NCBI RefSeq assembly: GCF_002917925.1 | Contig: NZ_PPFE01000008.1 | Coordinates: forward strand, 143,614-207,613 | Direction of reading: 5' to 3' | From: Roseovarius confluentis | GTDB lineage: Bacteria > Pseudomonadota > Alphaproteobacteria > Rhodobacterales > Rhodobacteraceae | DNA length: 64,000 bases | Shown here: positions 57,274 through 64,000 of the stretch, one piece after another | How the letters are laid out: each line of letters opens with the position of its first letter | Position numbering within the stretch: the first letter of the stretch is position 1 | Notes under the pieces: model-generated | Seen by the model: the letters and a program-made list of their open reading frames with translations, nothing else | Database searches by the model: none | Told to the model about the DNA's origin: nothing | Made by a program: the position numbers and the translations under genes

Positions 57274-59037
57274 TCAAACCGCCATATCCAAACTGGCAAT
57301 CGTCTCTCTTGGCAACGATAGGGTAAACGTACTCCCGACACCGACCTCGCTATGCACTTTGATGGTGCCGCCTTCCAGTTCGGCGAGTTCTTTCACGACG
57401 GCGAGACCCAGCCCGGTTCCTTCGACACTTCGCGTCGACGATGAATCAATCTGGTGAAACGGTTCGAATATCCTATCGATTTCTTCGGGCTCTATCCCGG
57501 CACCGGTGTCGGAGACGTCGATGTGAACTTGGCTTTCTGTTTCAGTGACGCTGACCGATATTTTCCCGGAATCCGTGAACTTGATGGAATTCCCCAGCAA
57601 ATTGATGAGAATCTGTCGTGTGCGCGTCACATCCGCCCAGATGAGACTGGACCTCAAGCTAGTCTCGAGCCTCAGACCTTTCTGTTCGGCCAGAATACTC
57701 ATCTGTGCCACCACGGGCTGAACAACCTGTTCCACATCACAGACCTTTGGATCGGCCTTCATGCTCCCAGCCTCTAACTTGGCGTAATCGAGCAACTGGT
57801 TTACCAGGAACAGAAGGTGCTCGCCTGATTTGTCGATCTTTTCCATCGCGGTAGTTGTAAATCCCACCACTTCATCGAAGCTGGCTTGCATGTCGCTGAC
57901 ATCAGTCGGACGCAGTTTCAACCGCTCATCCAGTTGCTTTGCAGAGGGCAACTGGCGCAGGTTTTTTCCGAGCCTTGAGAAACCCAGAATAACAGTCAAA
58001 GGCGTTCGGAGTTCATGGCTCAAGACACTCAGGAAGTTCAGCTTGGCACGGTCCGCAGCTTCAGCTTTTTCTCTAGCTTCGTTCAGGGCTATGATGTCCA
58101 ACTGAGCTTGCGCCTCTCTGGCCTCTAATTGCCCTGAAACTCGGAGCAAACGCAGGACAAGCCAAATCAGCACCACCCCGCTCGCCAATCCAAACATCAG
58201 GAGCGCAGGGAACATCTTAAGGAACAGGTCCATGCCTGGCTGGTGGGGCTTCCACACGAGCCAAGAAAGAATGTTTTTGGCGGGGTCAGTTACCGCAAAT
58301 CCCGCCATGTCCTCGTCGGGTGGAGCGGATTGAAACGCGGTTCTATCAAGCTCGATTGCCTGGCCGACTTCCTGAGCAAGTACTTCATCGATGTAGCGCA
58401 CGGCAACATGCAGCGACTCCGTGCCGGGTAACTGTGGGATCTCTCCCGTGTCAGAAATGATGGGCACGACGCTAACGAAAGCCACTTCTCCGGAGAGCCG
58501 GATAGGACGCACGACCGCAACTTCTGCCAATTGCTCGTAGGCGTCATCCTGCCCTGCGCTCGCCTCCGCCATAGTACCGCGTAGTTGTGTCACAAGCGGA
58601 GCAATGGCATCGGCTCGCGTTTCAAAGGTTTCAGGCGAGCGGATCTCTCCCAAAATAGAAACGAAGAGGGGCTGGTTTTCTTCGTCAAGAATGTAGCTCT
58701 CGTGGTGTCCGAAGTATTCCTGCATCCAGGAACCGAGATTCAAGTCGAGCCATTTCTCATCACGGGCAATGATATTCCGGATAGCGTCATCCCAAACTGT
58801 GGCGCTTCTCTGTTGCTCGGGAATGCTGGCAACAGTCTCAGCGAGGCTGCGGGAAGCCATACGTTGTTGCCTGGCCAAAGCAGATTGGTCAACGATCCTG
58901 ATCGCGTTGTGCCCAGCGAGAGTGAGTGCCAGTAGGCCTAAGCCGAACACGATAAACAGGGAACTGACAATCTGGAACGAAAGTTTGCGCCTGCTCGCTG
59001 ACTTCGACAAATCTTTTCTCCCGCTTCGATCACACAC
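57274..59037 (-). CDS. Membrane sensor histidine kinase with CHASE4-like periplasmic domain
   Basis: 587 residues: membrane helix about 22-45, a periplasmic CHASE4-like domain (about 46-280) with 'WLDLNLGSWMQEYFGHHE', a second helix (about 281-300), then HisKA with the phospho-acceptor histidine in SVLSHELRTPL near 340, and HATPase_c with 'ILINLLGNSIKFTDSG' and DTGAGIEPEEID. No response regulator is adjacent. The gene is visibly less GC-rich than its neighbours and is bounded by integrase remnants, which indicates horizontal acquisition. Confidence 0.88.
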   Translation of the reverse strand: MCDRSGRKDLSKSASRRKLSFQIVSSLFIVFGLGLLALTLAGHNAIRIVDQSALARQQRMASRSLAETVASIPEQQRSATVWDDAIRNIIARDEKWLDLNLGSWMQEYFGHHESYILDEENQPLFVSILGEIRSPETFETRADAIAPLVTQLRGTMAEASAGQDDAYEQLAEVAVVRPIRLSGEVAFVSVVPIISDTGEIPQLPGTESLHVAVRYIDEVLAQEVGQAIELDRTAFQSAPPDEDMAGFAVTDPAKNILSWLVWKPHQPGMDLFLKMFPALLMFGLASGVVLIWLVLRLLRVSGQLEAREAQAQLDIIALNEAREKAEAADRAKLNFLSVLSHELRTPLTVILGFSRLGKNLRQLPSAKQLDERLKLRPTDVSDMQASFDEVVGFTTTAMEKIDKSGEHLLFLVNQLLDYAKLEAGSMKADPKVCDVEQVVQPVVAQMSILAEQKGLRLETSLRSSLIWADVTRTRQILINLLGNSIKFTDSGKISVSVTETESQVHIDVSDTGAGIEPEEIDRIFEPFHQIDSSSTRSVEGTGLGLAVVKELAELEGGTIKVHSEVGVGSTFTLSLPRETIASLDMAV

Positions 59038-59294
59038 ACGGCATGCTGCTAAACCTCACCCCGTGCCGCACCGATCATCGTTAAACTCTGTGATCGTTCA
59101 CGGCATTCACCACTTATATTAATGGGCTATGGCGAACACATTGCTGCGCCAAGCAAACAGAGATATCATACATCCAGAAGAGGAAAGCACGCCGAGCTCC
59201 TTCTCCGCAAGGTGGAATCCAAAGATTTGTGGAGCTGTTGCTCGCCTTTGCTCGCAAGGCGCGGTTTTAGTGACGGCTAACCTACATGCAATTG

Positions 59295-59465
59295 CTATTT
59301 TCGCCGCTTCCGTGCGGTACGCGACAATGCTCTCTGGTTCGCCTGTGTCCGGTCGTATGCTGCCCATCCGACGCTCTGACCTGTTGCAGCTTTGATTTCC
59401 GCGTCGGAGCAGTTGGCTTCGGCATGTTCGACACATGTGCGTGTGCGGAGACCATGAAGAGTGTA
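59295..59465 (-). pseudogene. Second integrase C-terminal remnant
   Basis: Minus-strand frame with YTLHGLR (the HxxR box), then AEANCSDAEIKAATGQS and ANQRALSRTA. It resembles the remnant at 57087-57240 but keeps a slightly longer, differently substituted part, so it is a separate copy. The N-terminal two thirds is missing. It closes the other side of the kinase gene. Confidence 0.65.
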
Positions 59466-59681
59466 ACGATTTTCGTTGTCGTGCACGGCATCTCGCGTGG
59501 ATGCTTAAAGAAGACGTAGAACTCGCATTTGGGGGTGCGCTCGGTTCCTTCGGCCCCGCAAGCTATCCGACAATATTAAAGTGAACGCGCCCGGCGACTT
59601 GCGCTGATTTGCGCGTCTTCGAATGAAACCTTGTTTACAACAATGTCAGGTTTAAATAATATGAACAAGATTTACATATGC

Positions 59682-59702
59682 TGAACGATAGGAGGTCGTT
59701 CA
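59682..59702. promoter_or_regulatory. Operator-like dyad with AGGAGG in its centre
   Basis: TGAACGA-N7-TCGTTCA, a perfect 7-bp inverted repeat whose spacer is TAGGAGG. It lies 25 bp before the TAXI protein ATG. It may be the operator of the IclR regulator encoded at the end of this operon, or an RNA hairpin exposing a decoy Shine-Dalgarno sequence. Confidence 0.5.
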
Positions 59703-59726
59703 TCGTTGGAAACAAGGGAGGTCCTG

Positions 59727-60728
59727 ATGAGAAAAACAATTTGTACCCTGATGATGGCAGGGGTGATGATGACCGGTGCGGCGAAGGCCGAAGACTATGT
59801 CATGCAGACCGCGTCGACGGGTGGCACGTTTCACCCCGTGGGGGTCGCCATCTCTACTTTGAGCAAGGTCAAGCTGCTGCCTTCGGAGAATTTTTCGCTG
59901 ACGGCGGTGAACTCGGCGGGCTCGGGCGCGAACCTGCAGGCCATGGCGTCCGGAACGGCCGACTTTTCGATCCTGCAGGGGCTTTTCGGCTATTACGCGG
60001 CGCGCGGCACCGGGCCTTTGAGCGCACCGATGGAGGATATCCGTTCGGTTTCCATGCTGTGGCAGAATGTCGAGCACTTCATCCTGCGCAACGACCTGGT
60101 CGATACCGGCACGGCCGCGGATATCGTCGCCGCCAAGGGCGCCGGCGCGGGCATGGGCGCGCGCAACTCGGGCAGCCTGGGCTCCGGGACGCTCTTGATG
60201 GAAGGTCTGGGGCTGAATGCGGAAGAAGACTTTCAGATGATCTATTCCGGTTATGGCCCGACACTTGATGCCATGGCCAACGGACAGATCGAATTTGCGT
60301 CGATCCCGGCCGGCGTGCCTGCGGGCGCGATCACCCAGATACTTGCCACCAACGGCGATGACGTGACGATCCTGAACGTAACGCCGGAAGAGGCGGAAGC
60401 GATGGATGGCGGGCGTGAACTCTGGACGGCCTATACCATCCCGCCCAACAGCTATCCCGGACAGGACGAGGCGATCCAGACCATCGCCCAGCCGAACTTT
60501 CTTGCGGTGAATGACGACGTGTCGGAAGACCACGTCTACAAGCTGACCAAGGCGCTTTACGAAAACCTGCCGTTCTTGCAGTCGATCCACCCGGCAACAA
60601 AGGCGATGTCACTGGAGGTGGCGATTGCCGGCCTGCCGACGCCGCTGCACCCGGGTGCTGTGCGCTATTACCGGGAGGTTGGTCTTGATATTCCCGAGCG
60701 GCTGCTCCCCCCGGAAATGCAGGACTGA
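59727..60728 (+). CDS. TAXI-family TRAP substrate-binding protein (second system)
   Basis: 333 residues from ATG 59727 with GGGAGG upstream. Signal peptide about 1-21 (ending GAAKA-EDY). TAXI motifs are QTASTGGTFHPVGVAIS, 'GAGAGMGARNSGSLGSGT' and the C-terminal HPGAVRYYREVGLDIPERL. Paralogous to 3589-4542 but clearly divergent. Ligand unknown; the operon context with a CoA-transferase suggests an organic acid. Confidence 0.9.
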   Translation: MRKTICTLMMAGVMMTGAAKAEDYVMQTASTGGTFHPVGVAISTLSKVKLLPSENFSLTAVNSAGSGANLQAMASGTADFSILQGLFGYYAARGTGPLSAPMEDIRSVSMLWQNVEHFILRNDLVDTGTAADIVAAKGAGAGMGARNSGSLGSGTLLMEGLGLNAEEDFQMIYSGYGPTLDAMANGQIEFASIPAGVPAGAITQILATNGDDVTILNVTPEEAEAMDGGRELWTAYTIPPNSYPGQDEAIQTIAQPNFLAVNDDVSEDHVYKLTKALYENLPFLQSIHPATKAMSLEVAIAGLPTPLHPGAVRYYREVGLDIPERLLPPEMQD

Positions 60729-60839
60729 TCGCAGGACGCGACCGGGGGCGGTTGGCCGCCTCCGGCGCATTGCGAGAGCGGACCGGGATGATTTCCGGTC
60801 GCCTTGCCTCCGCGCCATCGCAAAACAGGAGCGAAGCCC

Positions 60840-63053
60840 ATGCCCGCCCCGAAAGACCCGATCAAAGCCGCGTCCGACGACCCGGTATCAGCGACCGTGA
60901 CGACCGCTATGCCCTCGGATGCTGGCGAGGTGTCTGAAAAACGTCGGCGCTGGCTTGACCCGGAAAGCCTGGGGCACGGGCCTTGGACCGCGCATGTCAT
61001 GCGTTGGGCGGTTATTGCCTTTGCGCTCTGGCACATCGCCACGAACCTTTTCATCAACGAAGCCGGGATCTGGCAGAACGCGTTGCACTTCGGCGGTTTC
61101 GGGCTGATCGCGGCCCTGTCGACGGCCCCCATGCAGCGGTTGCGCGACAGTCGCTGGGCACTGGTCCTCGACGTGATCTACGGGTTTGCCATTTTCGGGG
61201 CGGCCATCTGGGTCGCCTACGCCGAGGATGGCGTGTACGTGAACTCCATGGCCCAGCGTGGGTCCGGCTGGATCTTCAGTCCGATGGACTGGATCGCCGG
61301 CGGGCTGGTGATCTTTGCCGCCGTGGACCTGACCCGGCGGCTTACGGGCTGGATCATACCTACGCTGATCCTGATATCCCTGGCCTATATCCTTTTCCTC
61401 GGGGCCTGGTTGCCGGGCGTGTTCCGGTCCGCGTCCCTGCCGCTCTCCGACGTGCTGTTCCGGTCGCTCTACAATGACGAAGGCATGTTCGGCGGCATCA
61501 CCACGATCTCGTCGGCCAATATCACCTTGTTCATGATCTTCGGCGGTTTCCTGATCTACTCCGGCGCGTCGGATTTCGTGATCGAGTTGAGCCGGATCGT
61601 CGCAGCGCGCCTGCGCGGCGGTGGCGCCTACGTCGCCGTGATCTCTTCGGCACTGACTGGCACGATCAGCGGCTCCGCGGTCGCCAATACGGCCTCCACC
61701 GGGGTCATCACGATCCCGACGATGACGTCCAACGGTTTCAAGCCGACCTTTGCCGCCGGGGTCGAGGCAGCCTCGTCAACCGGCGGCCAGCTGGTGCCGC
61801 CGATCATGGGGGCCGGCGCCTTTGTCATGGCGAGTTACACCGGCCTGCCATACAGCACGATCGTCGCGGTTTCGGTCCTGCCGGCCATCCTTTATTTTCT
61901 GTCGGTCGCCTGTTTCGTGCGGATCGAGGTCCTGCGATCGGGTATCCCGGCCGCAACGCCGCGCCCCGTGGACCGCAAGAAACTGGCGGCCGGTGCGTTG
62001 AACTTCGTGCTGCCACTCGGGGTCATGATCTGGCTTTTGATGACCGGACGTACGCCGAACTACGCGGCCTCGGTCGCCATCGCGGTGCTGGTGGTCGTCA
62101 GTTGGGCAACACCCACCAAGATGACCCCGAAGCGTATCGCGCAGGCCCTGATCTTCGGGATGCGGACCGCGGTCATGACGGCCGTGCTGTTGACTGCCAT
62201 TGGCCTGGTGAACAACGCGATCACGACCTCCGGCGTCGGCGGGGCCTTCAGCCTCATGATCATCCAGTGGTCCCAGGGGTCGCTGATCATCGCAATCGCG
62301 TTGGTGGCCCTTGCCTCGCTGATCCTTGGCATGGGGCTGCCGGTGACGGCCGCCTACGTGATCCTCGCAATCCTGCTCGCGCCGGCGCTGTCGGGGCTGC
62401 TGGCCGACCGGATCGTCATCGACGCGCTGGCGGCGGGCGTCAATGATGCGGCCGTGAGTGGGACGCTCGCCCTCTTCGATCCGTCGCTACAGGCGGATTT
62501 GCCCAGCGGGCTCGGCGCAGAGCGCGCGGCCGAAGTCGTAAGCAGCCTGCCCATGGAAGTGTCCGCGGTGTTGCGCTCGTCGCTTGTGGACCAGGGCCAG
62601 TTGTCGACCTTCCTTCTTGTCGCGCACCTGATCATCTTCTGGCTGAGCCAGGATAGCAACGTGACACCGCCGGTCTGCCTTGCCGCCTATACCGCGGCCG
62701 GGATCGCGGGATCGAAGCCGATGGCAACCGGGCTGACCTCCTGGAAGATCGCCAAGGGGCTTTACATCATGCCCCTGCTTTTTGCCTATACCCCACTGAT
62801 ATCGGGGGACGGGGCAGAGGCCCTGCGGGTCGCGGTCTTTGCCAGTTTCGGGATCTACGCGGTCACCGCCCTCTTGCAGCGCCATGCGGAAGGGCCACTG
62901 ACCTGGTGGGCCTATGCCGGGCTGTTGGTTGGCGCGATAGGGGCCTTCATGCCTTACCATATCTGGGCGAACCTTGGCGGTGCTGTCCTGATCCTTGTGA
63001 CTGCCTGGGGGACGCGTCCGCGACACCCAATAGGCCAGAGGATCGAGACATGA
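60840..63053 (+). CDS. TRAP transporter fused permease (second system)
   Basis: 737 residues, longer than the first system's 597. After a polar N-terminus (about 1-45) come the small-subunit helices and a DctM-like part with 'ALTGTISGSAVANTASTG' and 'ASSTGGQLVPPIMGAGAF'. An extra polar segment near 555-600 interrupts the late helices and accounts for the length. ATG 60840 has AGGAGC upstream. Imports the ligand of the adjacent TAXI protein. The stop overlaps the IclR start (ATGA). Confidence 0.9.
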   Translation: MPAPKDPIKAASDDPVSATVTTAMPSDAGEVSEKRRRWLDPESLGHGPWTAHVMRWAVIAFALWHIATNLFINEAGIWQNALHFGGFGLIAALSTAPMQRLRDSRWALVLDVIYGFAIFGAAIWVAYAEDGVYVNSMAQRGSGWIFSPMDWIAGGLVIFAAVDLTRRLTGWIIPTLILISLAYILFLGAWLPGVFRSASLPLSDVLFRSLYNDEGMFGGITTISSANITLFMIFGGFLIYSGASDFVIELSRIVAARLRGGGAYVAVISSALTGTISGSAVANTASTGVITIPTMTSNGFKPTFAAGVEAASSTGGQLVPPIMGAGAFVMASYTGLPYSTIVAVSVLPAILYFLSVACFVRIEVLRSGIPAATPRPVDRKKLAAGALNFVLPLGVMIWLLMTGRTPNYAASVAIAVLVVVSWATPTKMTPKRIAQALIFGMRTAVMTAVLLTAIGLVNNAITTSGVGGAFSLMIIQWSQGSLIIAIALVALASLILGMGLPVTAAYVILAILLAPALSGLLADRIVIDALAAGVNDAAVSGTLALFDPSLQADLPSGLGAERAAEVVSSLPMEVSAVLRSSLVDQGQLSTFLLVAHLIIFWLSQDSNVTPPVCLAAYTAAGIAGSKPMATGLTSWKIAKGLYIMPLLFAYTPLISGDGAEALRVAVFASFGIYAVTALLQRHAEGPLTWWAYAGLLVGAIGAFMPYHIWANLGGAVLILVTAWGTRPRHPIGQRIET

Positions 63054-63865
63054 CCGGAGAAAAGACTTCGTCGAAACAGACCGCGACGACGACAAGCGAT
63101 CCGGCGCCGCGACGTGATTCCACGCTGCGCAACGGACTGCGCCTTGTCGAAGCACTTTCGATGCGGGGCGCAATGAGCCTTGGTGATCTGTCCCGCGAGA
63201 CAGGGATCGGCAAGGCCACGGCCCACCGGCTGCTGCAAACATTGTCGGAAGAAGGTTACGTCGATCAGGACGCGGAAACATCGCGCTACGCCGCGACAAT
63301 GCGGATCTGGGAGGTGGCGATGGTGCGGTCCGAGCAACCGGACCGCGTCTCGCCCTGTCTGCCGGCGATGCAGCGGCTGCGCGATCTCAGCCGGGAAACC
63401 GTGATCCTCGGCCTGATCGACGGGGACGAGATCCTGTACCTGCACCGGCTCGACAGCCCGGAAGCGGTGCGGACCTTCACGCGCGTGGGGGACAGGGCGC
63501 CGGCACATTGCGTGGCCACCGGCAAGGCCGTCCTCGCCTTTGACCCCGCTGGTGAAGAGCGCTGGAGCACATTGACACTGGATGCGTTCGGGTCGGAAAC
63601 GATCACCGATCACAACGCCTTTGCCGCCGACATGAAGGCCACCCGCGACCGGGGTCATTCGATCAATCGGGGTGAGTGGCGCGGTGGCGTTCGTGCCATC
63701 GGTGCGCCGATCCGCGGCTGGAACGGACGTGTGCGCATGGCGCTGTCCATTGCCGGCCCGGCCGAACGCATGCCCGACGACAGAATCGCGGAGCTCGCTC
63801 CGCTGGTGATGGCAGCAGCCGAGGACGCTTCGGTTGCGTTGCAAGGACGAAAGGACAATTCATGA
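63050..63865 (+). CDS. IclR family transcriptional regulator
   Basis: 271 residues. N-terminal winged helix (about 22-85, '[22 protein letters not shown]'), then the IclR effector domain with [11 protein letters not shown] and '[15 protein letters not shown]'. Overlaps both the TRAP permease (4 nt) and the CoA-transferase (4 nt), so it is part of the operon it probably controls. Candidate operator at 59682-59702. Confidence 0.92.
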   Translation: MTGEKTSSKQTATTTSDPAPRRDSTLRNGLRLVEALSMRGAMSLGDLSRETGIGKATAHRLLQTLSEEGYVDQDAETSRYAATMRIWEVAMVRSEQPDRVSPCLPAMQRLRDLSRETVILGLIDGDEILYLHRLDSPEAVRTFTRVGDRAPAHCVATGKAVLAFDPAGEERWSTLTLDAFGSETITDHNAFAADMKATRDRGHSINRGEWRGGVRAIGAPIRGWNGRVRMALSIAGPAERMPDDRIAELAPLVMAAAEDASVALQGRKDNS

Positions 63866-64000
63866 CAAGTACACTTCCGCTGGCCGGCGTTCGCGTGGTC
63901 GAGATTTGCCAGATCGCGGCTGGGCCGTTTTGCGGGATGCTTCTGGCGGATATGGGGGCGGAGGTCATCAAGATCGAACCCCCCGCCGGCGATGCCATGC
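63862..64000 (+). CDS. CaiB/BaiF family CoA-transferase, N-terminal start (partial)
   Basis: Begins ATG 63862 and runs off the right edge. The visible 46 residues, [17 protein letters not shown] and '[19 protein letters not shown]', are the typical family III CoA-transferase N-terminus. Such enzymes activate organic acids as CoA thioesters, which fits a TRAP-imported acid. Overlaps the IclR stop by 4 nt. Confidence 0.88.
   Translation, partial: MTSTLPLAGVRVVEICQIAAGPFCGMLLADMGAEVIKIEPPAGDAM

Larger units (their letters stand above)
59038..59726. other. Gene-free region between the island kinase and the second TRAP system
   Basis: 689 bp holding the second integrase remnant, an AT-rich promoter-like stretch (about 59630-59665, TTGTTT then TAAATA with 16 bp between) and the operator-like dyad listed separately. 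No intact gene seen. Confidence 0.5.

Noticed and set aside
56827..59726. att direct repeat of the tRNA-Leu 3' end marking the right border of the island
   Set aside because: The terminal tRNA sequence was looked for downstream and no second copy was recognised, so the right border is undefined.
59678..60268. Alternative plus-strand frame overlapping the second TAXI protein
   Set aside because: It is glycine- and arginine-rich with no family features and shadows a clear transporter gene in another frame.

Overview
The window is a GC-rich alphaproteobacterial chromosome segment. Gene content and order point to the Rhodobacterales (Roseobacter group): an N-methylglutamate-type glxBCD-glnT cluster, a purL/bolA/grxD block, a trpGDC-moaC-moeA-lexA block facing comEC and gltX, a ccm cluster carrying a GTA-type lysis pair, class II ribonucleotide reductase NrdJ, and TAXI-type TRAP transporters. 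Coding density is high and many neighbours overlap by 1-4 nt. No species assignment is attempted.

Layout. 1-6340: end of glxB, then glxC, glxD, glnT/gmaS (methylamine or glutamine-family nitrogen metabolism) and a two-gene TAXI-TRAP transporter. 6461-9687 (minus): purL, bolA, a small membrane protein, grxD. 9834-11992: a PLP ammonia-lyase and an M24 peptidase. 11993-12486: gene-free, with a MITE-like inverted repeat and a small-RNA candidate. 12487-16978: LysR regulator divergent from a fused indolepyruvate ferredoxin oxidoreductase, with an 8-bp dyad between them. 17070-25128: acyltransferase, murI, argC, ccmE, endolysin, holin, ccmF, ccmH, enoyl-CoA hydratase. 25129-28389 (minus): an RTX-like pseudogene, gltA, gltX. 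28473-35474: comEC convergent with lexA-moeA-moaC-trpC-trpD-trpG. 35611-38408: a divergent polysaccharide deacetylase and a GAF-HWE/HisKA_2 kinase. 38465-44171 (minus): rluE-like, trpE, ppiD, an aminotransferase, gpt. 44285-47461: SRPBCC protein, fabI, pdxH, a double cold-shock protein, a DUF192 protein. 47560-52160: tRNA-Pro, a long leader with DnaA and NrdR box candidates, nrdJ and a highly structured 3' region. 52168-56612: FkbM methyltransferase, ornithine cyclodeaminase, arginase, a divergent Lrp regulator, dsbB, exoD. 56741-59500: tRNA-Leu followed by a decayed island, with two integrase remnants flanking a CHASE4 histidine kinase. 59727-64000: a second TAXI-TRAP system, an IclR regulator and the start of a CaiB-type CoA-transferase.

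How the genes work together. Most of the window is housekeeping: purine, tryptophan, arginine, molybdopterin, haem-protein and envelope functions. The clearest accessory signals are the endolysin/holin pair buried in the cytochrome c maturation genes, which resembles the remote lysis module of Rhodobacter gene transfer agents and has a CtrA-type half-site upstream; the integrase-bounded kinase next to tRNA-Leu; and several structured non-coding regions around nrdJ and at about 12.05-12.37 kb. comEC and lexA, both linked to gene-transfer-agent biology in Rhodobacter, are also in the window. No CRISPR array, intact transposase or prophage structural gene was seen.
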